This document shows positions 7,256 through 11,795 of a DNA stretch of 11,795 nucleotides, piece by piece. Each line of letters starts with the position of its first letter. Positions within the stretch are counted from its first letter, which is position 1. The notes beneath the pieces are model-generated. The model was not told where the DNA came from. It made no database searches and saw only the letters and a program-made list of their open reading frames with translations. The stretch is from CAZSVI01 sp964610205 (GTDB lineage Bacteria > Bacillota > Clostridia > DSM-8532): assembly GCA_964610205.1 (NCBI GenBank), contig CAZSVI010000115.1, forward strand, positions 1 to 11,795. The letters run 5' to 3'. The translations under genes were made by a program, and so were the position numbers.

Positions 7256-7721
7256 AATATTCCTTAACAAGCCTCGCTCTCGGATATCCACGGTCATGTG
7301 TGACTGAATCCACGTAAAACCCCCTGCCGTAGTAGAAACGCATAAGAGTCCCATAGCGGGAAGCAGTATGTAAATAAACCTTTTTAACCTTTTCAGAAAT
7401 AAGGTATTTGTCAACAAGATTCATAAGTGATTTCCCAATACCAATATTCCTGTGGGTTGAATTGACGGCAAACCGGCTGATGTAAGCATCTTCTCCTGTT
7501 ATATCCACCCGGACCGTACCTACAATATGACTATCAATGATTGCAATATAAACAACCTTTTCACGTATTTCTCTATCAATATCGGAGATGGTTTCTTTCA
7601 GAGCTTCCAGTTCTTTGATTCCTGCAGCCGCTGCGTATTCGTGAAAAGCCTTCTGAAGAATCTCATAAACATCGGGTGCATCGGCCGGCTCGGCACGACG
7701 GATAATAAATGAATAATCCAA
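7254..7721 (-). CDS. GNAT-family N-acetyltransferase, co-transcribed with argF
   Basis: The 155-residue single-domain acetyltransferase opens with the common FIIRRAEPADA strand. Its acetyl-CoA pyrophosphate loop is in motif A, RNIGIG (91-96), after ISRFAVNSTH. Motif B ends with the FYYGRGFYVDS stretch usual in the family. It should transfer an acetyl group from acetyl-CoA to an amine; the acceptor cannot be told from sequence. It starts with TTG at 7721, preceded by AGGAGG with a 7-nt gap, and the ribosome binding site begins just after the argF stop (15 bp between genes). It is therefore very probably translated from the argF transcript and under the same ArgR-like control. A role in arginine metabolism, such as acetylating glutamate, is conceivable but is only inference from position. 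The stop codon lies inside the terminator hairpin. Confidence 0.87.
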   Translation of the reverse strand: MDYSFIIRRAEPADAPDVYEILQKAFHEYAAAAGIKELEALKETISDIDREIREKVVYIAIIDSHIVGTVRVDITGEDAYISRFAVNSTHRNIGIGKSLMNLVDKYLISEKVKKVYLHTASRYGTLMRFYYGRGFYVDSVTHDRGYPRARLVKEY

Positions 7722-7736
7722 GGCTGTTCCTCCTGT

Positions 7737-8666
7737 TCAAACAGCCTGGCCCAGCAGCATGACCATAACGGCCTTTTGTGCATGCAGGCGGTTTTCGGCT
7801 TCATCAAAGATTACAGAGTTTGGTCCATCAATAATATCCTCGGTTACTTCAAATCCCCTGTATGCAGGTAAACAATGCATAAATACCGCATTTTGTTTTG
7901 CAAGAGAGAATAATTGGCCGTTTACCTGATAGGGGGTGAATACATTTACCCGTTCTTCCTTTTCCTTTTCCATTCCCATGCTTACCCATGTATCGGTATA
8001 CACCACATCAGCGTTCGTGACAGCCGCTTTTGCATCGGTTGTAATCTGTATATTACTTCCTGTTTCTTTTGCAATTTCTTTTGATATGGAAACATATTTT
8101 TTATCACAGCCATAACCTGCCGGAGTTGCGACAGAGATATCCATTCCGGTTTTAGCACAGCCTATAAGCAAGGAATGGGCAACGTTGTTACCATCACCCG
8201 CATAAGCAAGCTTTAACCCCTTCAGAGTACCCTTGTATTCACGTATGGTCATTAAATCGGCAAGAATCTGGCAGGGATGCAGTTCATCCGTTAGTCCATT
8301 AATAACTGGAATACTTCCGTAGGCAGCCAGATCTTCAGCATCCTTTTGATTAAATGTCCGGATCATAATGCCATCCAGGTATCTGGAAAGGGTTTTTGCC
8401 GTATCAAATACCGTTTCCCCACGGCCAAGCTGAATATCGGCAGAGCTTAAAAACAAAGCGTACCCGCCTAACTGATGCATTCCCACCTCGAAAGAAACAC
8501 GGGTTCGGGTTGATGATTTCGAAAATATCATACCCAGTGTTTTTCCTTTGAGGTGGTGATCGTGACGTATTCCATTTTTGCTTTCATATTTAAGCTTATC
8601 GGCCAAATCCAACACATTCAAAATTTCACTTGATGCCCAGTCATTTAAACAGAGCAAATGTTTCAT
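7737..8666 (-). CDS. argF: Ornithine carbamoyltransferase (anabolic)
   Basis: This 309-residue enzyme joins carbamoyl phosphate and L-ornithine to give citrulline, the sixth step of arginine synthesis. All signatures are visible: carbamoyl phosphate loop STRT (52-55, in SSTRTRVSFEVG), HPCQ (130-133), AGDGNNVAHS (156-165), the ornithine-binding DTWVSMG segment (225-231), and HCLPAYRG (264-271). Length and layout are normal for the OTC family, and the DxxxSMG plus HCLPAYRG pair separates it from aspartate carbamoyltransferase. GGAGGTG lies 5 nt before the ATG at 8666. It heads a two-gene operon with the GNAT gene. Two ArgR-like boxes cover the promoter, which supports a biosynthetic role repressed by arginine rather than a catabolic ADI-pathway role. 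No other arginine genes are in the window. Confidence 0.97.
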   Translation of the reverse strand: MKHLLCLNDWASSEILNVLDLADKLKYESKNGIRHDHHLKGKTLGMIFSKSSTRTRVSFEVGMHQLGGYALFLSSADIQLGRGETVFDTAKTLSRYLDGIMIRTFNQKDAEDLAAYGSIPVINGLTDELHPCQILADLMTIREYKGTLKGLKLAYAGDGNNVAHSLLIGCAKTGMDISVATPAGYGCDKKYVSISKEIAKETGSNIQITTDAKAAVTNADVVYTDTWVSMGMEKEKEERVNVFTPYQVNGQLFSLAKQNAVFMHCLPAYRGFEVTEDIIDGPNSVIFDEAENRLHAQKAVMVMLLGQAV

Positions 8667-8689
8667 AGCGGCACCTCCATAAAGGGTAT

Positions 8690-8727
8690 AATGTATGATT
8701 ATACATTAGAATGTATAAAAATGCAAC
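8690..8727 (-). promoter_or_regulatory. Tandem ARG boxes (ArgR/AhrC operator) over the argF promoter
   Basis: Box 1 (8690-8707) is a dyad with arms AATGTAT and ATACATT around GATT. Box 2 (8710-8727), AATGTATAAAAATGCAAC, agrees at 15 of 18 positions with the Bacillus AhrC consensus as I remember it (CATGAATAAAAATKCAAK). The boxes are 2 bp apart, about two helical turns centre to centre, as expected for a hexameric ArgR. They overlap the -35 and -10 below, fitting arginine-dependent repression. Confidence 0.68.
8698..8726 (-). promoter_or_regulatory. Promoter of the argF operon
   Basis: On the minus strand a perfect -10 TATAAT (8698-8703) lies 17 bp from TTGCAT (8721-8726), a weak -35. Transcription would start near 8691, leaving a leader of about 25 nt before the argF ATG. 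Confidence 0.55.
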
Positions 8728-8851
8728 AACTTTTATTAGATTATCATGACAAAATTGTTTTTTATTTAGTGTAAACTGTATTCGGTTCTATAAAGTAAAC
8801 ATAGAAATATTACGATATAACAATTGTAAATAAGTATAACGAGGAATAAAA

Positions 8852-9011
8852 ATGTCCCCCGCCCTTGCAGGTGGCGGATACCGATTGGATAAATCAGGTG
8901 GTGAGCATATTTTTACAGGTTGCTCATTGATGGATTTTGTACAGCAAAATCCTCTGTTCCCGCCTTGATACAACGGTGTATTGCAATTGCAGTAAATTGC
9001 TTCCGTTGTTA
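8852..9011 (+). other. Candidate structured RNA element / 38-codon ORF upstream of motA
   Basis: The 407 bp between argF and motA hold no ordinary gene but a dense series of hairpins. H1: CCGCC (8859-8863) with GGCGG (8873-8877). H2: ACCGATT (8880-8886) with AATCaGGT (8892-8899). H3: TGAGCA (8902-8907) with TGCTCA (8921-8926). H4: GGATTTTG (8932-8939) with CAAAATCC (8945-8952). H5: ACAACGG (8970-8976) with CCGTTGT (9003-9009), with an inner GCAATT/AATTGC stem. The GGCGG strand can instead pair with CCGCC at 8960-8964, which would close a multi-branch junction around H2-H4. A 38-codon ORF (ATG 8852 to TGA 8968, GAGG 7 nt upstream) runs through the same bases. I do not recognise a known riboswitch class. 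Whether RNA, peptide or both is real is undecided. Confidence 0.45.
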
Positions 9012-9015
9012 TAAA
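8987..9015 (+). promoter_or_regulatory. Possible SigA-type promoter of motAB
   Basis: TTGCAG (8987-8992) and TATAAA (9010-9015) are 17 bp apart and would start transcription near 9022, about 52 nt before motA. The -35 is weak. The site overlaps hairpin H5, so the dyad might act as an operator instead of an RNA structure. No convincing SigD-type (TAAA, then GCCGATAA) promoter was found here. Confidence 0.33.
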
Positions 9016-9073
9016 TATATATTTTGCGTAAATTGATGCAAAAGAGAAATCCATTGAGACAGGAGTATGGATT

Positions 9074-9880
9074 ATGGATCTTGCAACCATTATAGGAATC
9101 GTTCTTGGTTTAGGCTGTATCATATTCGGAATGATGAATGGGGGAGAACTTGGCAGTTTTGTGAGTATTCCGTCATTAGCCATAACAACGGGTGGGGGTA
9201 TTGCGGCAACACTAATCAGTTTTGAACTTGATGAGATAAAAAAAATTGCGAAACTAATGCCTCATGTATTTCAGAAAAAAGATAATTCACCTTTCAAGAC
9301 AATTCAGATGCTGGTTGATATGTCGCAGAAGGCCCGGAGAGAGGGACTTCTGGCATTGGAGGCAGGCCAGGAGGACATAACGGATAATTATTTGAAAAAA
9401 GCGCTTGAACTGGTGGTTGATGGAGTGGAGCCTGAAATAATCCGTGATTCCATGCAGCTGGAATTGGACAATATGGGCGTACGTCACGGAAAAGGGATTG
9501 CGCTGTTCAAGACTATGGCCGCGCAGTTTCCGGCGTGGGGGATGATTGGAACCTTATTGGGTCTTATTAATCTGTTAAAATCTCTGGATGATCCTTCTAA
9601 TATTGGTCCGGCTATGTCTATGGCGCTGGTTACAACCCTGTATGGAAGCATACTGGCAAACTGGGTCTGTAATCCTATTGCTACAAAATTGCAGCAAAAC
9701 AGTGAAGAGGAAATTCGTCTTAAAGAAATGATGATAGAGGGAGTACTCTCAATTCAATCGGGCGAAAATCCTCGAATTATGGAACACAGGTTAAAAACAT
9801 TCCTGTCTCCTGATCAAAGAACTGCTTATGAAAAATCGGTCGGCGGAGGAGAAGCTGAAACAGAAAATAATAAGGAATAG
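9074..9880 (+). CDS. motA: Flagellar motor stator protein MotA
   Basis: The 268-residue inner-membrane protein forms, with MotB, the proton-driven (or possibly sodium-driven) stator that turns the flagellum. TM1 (about 4-21) and TM2 (30-50) are followed by a large cytoplasmic loop. The loop carries the charged residues expected to contact FliG, R88/R89 and E96 in KARREGLLALE. TM3 (about 152-170) begins FPAWGMIGTLLGL and TM4 (about 180-200) includes ALVTTLYGSILANWVCNP. The two conserved stator prolines appear as P153 and P201. AGGAG lies 8 nt before ATG 9074; an ATG at 9067 is out of frame. motB follows after 27 bp. The hydrophilic C-terminal tail (GGGEAETENNKE) is ordinary. The pair stands alone here, away from any flagellar cluster. 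Confidence 0.96.
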   Translation: MDLATIIGIVLGLGCIIFGMMNGGELGSFVSIPSLAITTGGGIAATLISFELDEIKKIAKLMPHVFQKKDNSPFKTIQMLVDMSQKARREGLLALEAGQEDITDNYLKKALELVVDGVEPEIIRDSMQLELDNMGVRHGKGIALFKTMAAQFPAWGMIGTLLGLINLLKSLDDPSNIGPAMSMALVTTLYGSILANWVCNPIATKLQQNSEEEIRLKEMMIEGVLSIQSGENPRIMEHRLKTFLSPDQRTAYEKSVGGGEAETENNKE

Positions 9881-9907
9881 GATCCGGACTGACAAGGTGG
9901 TGTGAAA

Positions 9908-10696
9908 TTGGGAAGACGGGCAAAAGATAATAAGAGTGAAGGCAGTGGCGCACCTGAGTGGATGGTAACATACAGTGATATGGTTACATTGCTGTTGACT
10001 TTTTTTGTGCTTCTGTTTTCCATGGCCACAATAGACAAACAGAAATTTGAAGAAATTGCGAATGCCCTCAGAAGTTCATATATACAAAAATCCAGTGGAA
10101 ACGAACTTAGAAGTAACATGGGCAAGAGCATATTAACCGTAAATTTTATAAACCCTGATGATACGGGTCAGAGGCGGGTTGACAGTGAACGATATACTGA
10201 GACAGCCGAAGAAATTATTCTGGATGATAAGGTTAAAATACAGGATCAAAAACTTCAACAGGCAAAGGCACAATTAGAGGAGAATGTTGAAAAACTGGGG
10301 CTTTCAGACCTTGTAGAGATTATAGAGGAAAGAGACTATCTGCTGGTTCGTTTGAATTCGCAGGTTTTGTTTGAGTCCGGAAGCGCGGAAATATTAGATG
10401 AAGGTAAAAAAACTTTAAATATACTTGGCAAATCTCTTGTTCCTCTTGAAAATGAAATTATGATTCAGGGGCATACCGATAATGTTCCAATTAATACGCC
10501 ATTATTTCCGAGTAATTGGGAGTTATCGACAAAGCGGGCAACCAATGTTGTAGTTTACTTAATTAATTCATTAAATCTGGATCCATCCAAGCTTACAGCT
10601 ACCGGTAATGGGGAATTCAGGCCAATCGGTGATAATAGTACAGCTGAGGGCCGGCAGAGCAATAGAAGGATCGAAATGATGATTCTTAAAAACTAG
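9908..10696 (+). CDS. motB: Flagellar motor stator protein MotB (OmpA-like peptidoglycan anchor)
   Basis: MotB pairs with MotA and anchors the stator to the cell wall. The short basic N-terminus is followed by PEWMVTYSDMVTLLLTFFVLLFS, a single TM whose aspartate (about residue 24) is the conserved ion-carrying residue. A linker and a coiled-coil-prone segment lead to the OmpA/MotB peptidoglycan-binding domain (about 150-260), with GHTDNVPI, SNWELSTKRA and the closing RQSNRRIEMMI motif. The start is uncertain. GTG 9902 lies 1 nt after AAGGTGG, too close for initiation. TTG 9908 has a 7-nt gap and gives a protein beginning MGRRAKDNKSEG, 262 residues, so I chose it. The gene is 27 bp behind motA and is followed by an intrinsic terminator, so motAB is a two-gene operon. 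Confidence 0.95.
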   Translation: MGRRAKDNKSEGSGAPEWMVTYSDMVTLLLTFFVLLFSMATIDKQKFEEIANALRSSYIQKSSGNELRSNMGKSILTVNFINPDDTGQRRVDSERYTETAEEIILDDKVKIQDQKLQQAKAQLEENVEKLGLSDLVEIIEERDYLLVRLNSQVLFESGSAEILDEGKKTLNILGKSLVPLENEIMIQGHTDNVPINTPLFPSNWELSTKRATNVVVYLINSLNLDPSKLTATGNGEFRPIGDNSTAEGRQSNRRIEMMILKN

Positions 10697-10773
10697 TCAT
10701 ACCCGTAATCCCGAAAGTATTATATATATTTAAGTTGAAACTTATATGGCCTTAAAGCGCAAGAAAAATATTC

Positions 10774-10802
10774 ACAACTCAAAAAGGAGTTGTTTTCTTT
10801 TT
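10774..10802 (+). terminator. Rho-independent terminator of motAB
   Basis: ACAACTC pairs with GAGTTGT around AAAAAG and is followed by a T-rich tract (TTTTCTTTTT). It lies about 80 bp after the motB stop, with no gene between. Confidence 0.82.
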
Positions 10803-10918
10803 CAAGGAAATAAGATATCATAGGAGCGTATGACAGAGATAATTTACCAGACTATTTATTTACAGAAGCTTATTATCCGTATTCGGAAAACTTCAAATCC
10901 TGAATAGGAGTATGATCT

Positions 10919-11077
10919 ATGGATACGCTGGTTGTCGAGGTTATGCAGAAGAGGCTTGAAAAGGAAATAAACGAAGTTTTAAAACATCTTGAACTTAAAG
11001 TGGAGAGAATTGAATTTAATTATATGGAAAATTTGGCATTAACTATAAATTTGGAGTCTTTACAGGGAAATAGCTAA
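10919..11077 (+). CDS. Small hypothetical protein, 52 residues
   Basis: This short ORF begins at ATG 10919, with AGGAG (10906-10910) 8 nt upstream, and ends at TAA 11075-11077. The predicted product starts MDTLVVEVMQKRLEKEINEV and ends LTINLESLQGNS. The first half is highly charged with heptad-like spacing, suggesting an amphipathic helix or short coiled coil. The second half is mixed, with a possible beta segment. It has no signal peptide, membrane segment, cysteine pair or catalytic motif that I recognise. It stands between the motAB terminator and a further strong terminator, so it would be its own transcription unit; no clear promoter was identified. I do not recognise the family. The good ribosome binding site and protein-like composition make it more likely real than not. 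Confidence 0.55.
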   Translation: MDTLVVEVMQKRLEKEINEVLKHLELKVERIEFNYMENLALTINLESLQGNS

Positions 11078-11130
11078 AACAGTAAAATTTTTATAATACT
11101 ACAGTGAAAGATGGTTCAAAACTTCTTTTG

Positions 11131-11173
11131 TTTTGCCGTAGCAGTACTAAATCATGTTTTTGCTATGGCAAAA
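11131..11173 (+). other. Long hairpin directly before a terminator, possible small RNA or regulatory pair
   Basis: TTTTGCCGTAGCA (11131-11143) pairs with TGCTATGGCAAAA (11161-11173) as a 13-bp stem with one G-U pair and a 17-nt loop. The last AAAA (11170-11173) is shared with the terminator stem that follows, so the two helices compete for these bases. The loop contains TAAATCATG (11148-11156), and the same nine bases recur at 11181-11189 in the terminator. A TATAAT at 11092-11097 could start a transcript of about 95 nt ending at the terminator, though no good -35 is visible. Confidence 0.5.
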
Positions 11174-11199
11174 GGCGCATTAAATCATGCGCCTTTTTT
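11170..11199. terminator. Strong terminator, probably bidirectional (52-codon ORF / DUF378 gene)
   Basis: AAAAGGCGCAT (11170-11180) pairs perfectly with ATGCGCCTTTT (11187-11197) around a 6-nt loop, followed by T to 11199. Read from the minus strand, the stem also ends in TTTT, so it can stop transcription of the DUF378 gene, whose stop is about 50 bp away. Confidence 0.85.
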
Positions 11200-11251
11200 A
11201 CCAGGAGTTGGGACTCCGTTTTCTTACGGGATCAGTTATTGGACACTGGGA

Positions 11252-11461
11252 TTATTCCGTAGCTGGAGCCTCCCTGAAAAGAAGACTGATACTGTAAATC
11301 CCGGCAATGCCTACCAGAGAGTATACAATTCGGCTTCCTATTGCTTCTACTCCACCGAAAATACCGGCTACAAAGTCATACCCAAAAAGTCCGATTGCCA
11401 GCCAGTTTAATCCTCCCACAATTAAAAGCAGGATTGCCAACCTGTCAATAGGTGTTTTCAT
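11252..11461 (-). CDS. DUF378 family small membrane protein
   Basis: The 69-residue protein has two predicted membrane helices (about 8-25 and 43-62) joined by a short glycine-rich loop. It carries the family hallmarks GGLNWLAIGLFGYDFVAGIFG and SRIVYSLVGIAGIY. DUF378 proteins are widespread in Firmicutes and other bacteria and have no established function; they act presumably in the cytoplasmic membrane. An open frame extends to 11602, but the chosen ATG 11461 matches the usual family N-terminus (MKTPIDRLA) and has AAGGAG 8 nt upstream, while the upstream extension is non-family sequence. The gene stands alone on the minus strand and converges on the shared terminator at 11170-11199. A nested dyad lies just upstream (11490-11522). 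Confidence 0.9.
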   Translation of the reverse strand: MKTPIDRLAILLLIVGGLNWLAIGLFGYDFVAGIFGGVEAIGSRIVYSLVGIAGIYSISLLFREAPATE

Positions 11462-11489
11462 ACTGACAACTCCTTTTACAATAGAGTCC

Positions 11490-11522
11490 AAGGATTCTGA
11501 ACTGTTGAACAGCGGAATCCTT
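11490..11522. repeat. Nested dyad upstream of the DUF378 gene
   Basis: AAGGATTC (11490-11497) and GAATCCTT (11515-11522) are perfect inverted repeats enclosing CTGTTgAACAG (11502-11512), itself a palindrome. It sits 29-61 bp upstream of the DUF378 ATG, where an operator or leader hairpin would be expected. There is no T run that would make it a terminator. Confidence 0.55.
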
Positions 11523-11676
11523 CGCAGGATCCTGTTTGAATTGCAAAACAAATATTCCGGCAAATACATTGTTATACAGAATCCTTCAATTAGTATTACC
11601 AATAGGAATTTAAAAAATACCGGGTAAGATTTTTACAATTGTCAAAGGAAAAAAGATGAAATATTGAACAAAATAT

Positions 11677-11704
11677 TTTTCATACCATATTGCTGTGATA
11701 TAAT
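11677..11704 (+). promoter_or_regulatory. Rightward promoter with extended -10, gene outside window
   Basis: TATAAT (11699-11704) is preceded by TGA, forming an extended -10 (TGATATAAT), with TTTTCA 16 bp upstream. It points out of the right edge, so the gene it serves is not visible. Confidence 0.45.
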
Positions 11705-11795
11705 GATATTTGATCCGAGAATAATTTATACATATAATTTTATGATTGTAACCCAAAAAGCTAGCAAAAATTGTAATCTATATACAAACTGAACC

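Larger units (their letters stand above)
11462..11795. other. Intergenic right end: dyads, AT-rich DNA and an outward promoter
   Basis: No gene is visible in this 334-bp stretch. Near the DUF378 start are an interrupted inverted repeat (11490-11522) and a perfect 10-bp palindrome, CAGGATCCTG (11525-11534). The rest is AT-rich, with one good rightward promoter near 11700. The DUF378 promoter itself was not identified with confidence. Confidence 0.6.

Noticed and set aside
8873..8964. tRNA or tRNA-like gene, because the alternative pairing gives a cloverleaf-like drawing
   Set aside because: There is no T-loop (TTCRANNC), no 7-bp anticodon loop and only a 5-bp closing stem.
8970..9010. Integron attC site, suggested by ACAAC and GTTGT arms
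   Set aside because: The arms do not match RYYYAAC and GTTRRRY, and no integrase or cassette is present.
8852..9011. Known riboswitch (c-di-GMP-I/II, SAM, TPP, c-di-AMP) or T-box in the motA/argF intergenic region
   Set aside because: None of the conserved core sequences I know for these classes is present, and the argF transcript starts near 8691, so it does not include this region.
8788..9183. 131-codon minus-strand ORF across the motA upstream region
   Set aside because: It overlaps the motA start on the opposite strand and shows no family features; the hairpin-rich DNA explains its odd Pro/Cys-rich peptide.

Overview
The window looks like the chromosome of a low-GC, motile, anaerobic Firmicute of class Clostridia, possibly a cluster III (Ruminiclostridium-like) species. 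The reasons are the AT-rich intergenic DNA, strong AGGAGG-type ribosome binding sites with some TTG and GTG starts, a YesM/YesN-type sensor pair, a split two-gene transketolase, a C+ (zinc-ribbon) ribosomal protein L31, MotA/MotB and a DUF378 protein. The genus is inferred from gene style only. The content is mostly core chromosome. There is no phage, plasmid, CRISPR array or complete transposon.

Layout. 1-195 is the 3' end of a sugar phosphate isomerase/epimerase gene. Converging on it is a minus-strand two-component operon: the sensor kinase (1841-3826) is transcribed first, from a near-consensus promoter at 3878-3906, followed by its AraC-type response regulator (205-1827). Divergent from the operon, 4076-4535 is a small integral membrane protein gene interrupted by a frameshift at a run of eight A. 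A 137-bp element with 22-bp terminal inverted repeats (4556-4692) follows. Next come rpmE with a long leader and a clean terminator, then the two transketolase half-genes (5392-7205), which end in a bidirectional terminator. On the minus strand, argF and a GNAT acetyltransferase form an operon (8666 to 7254) whose promoter is covered by two ArgR-like boxes. motA and motB (9074-10696) run rightwards, followed by a terminator. The right end holds a 52-codon ORF, a pair of adjacent hairpins ending in a bidirectional terminator, a minus-strand DUF378 membrane protein, and an outward-facing promoter.

The genes form independent modules: extracellular signal sensing, translation, the non-oxidative pentose phosphate pathway, arginine synthesis and the flagellar stator. 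The part least explained by known genes is the motA upstream region (about 8852-9011). It holds five hairpins. One GGCGG strand can pair either with a nearby CCGCC or with a distant CCGCC, and the distant pairing would close a junction around three perfect or near-perfect hairpins. An overlapping 38-codon ORF with a plausible ribosome binding site runs through the same bases. This is the best candidate in the window for an undescribed RNA element. The 137-bp inverted-repeat element, the A8 frameshift and the paired hairpins at 11131-11199 are the next most interesting.
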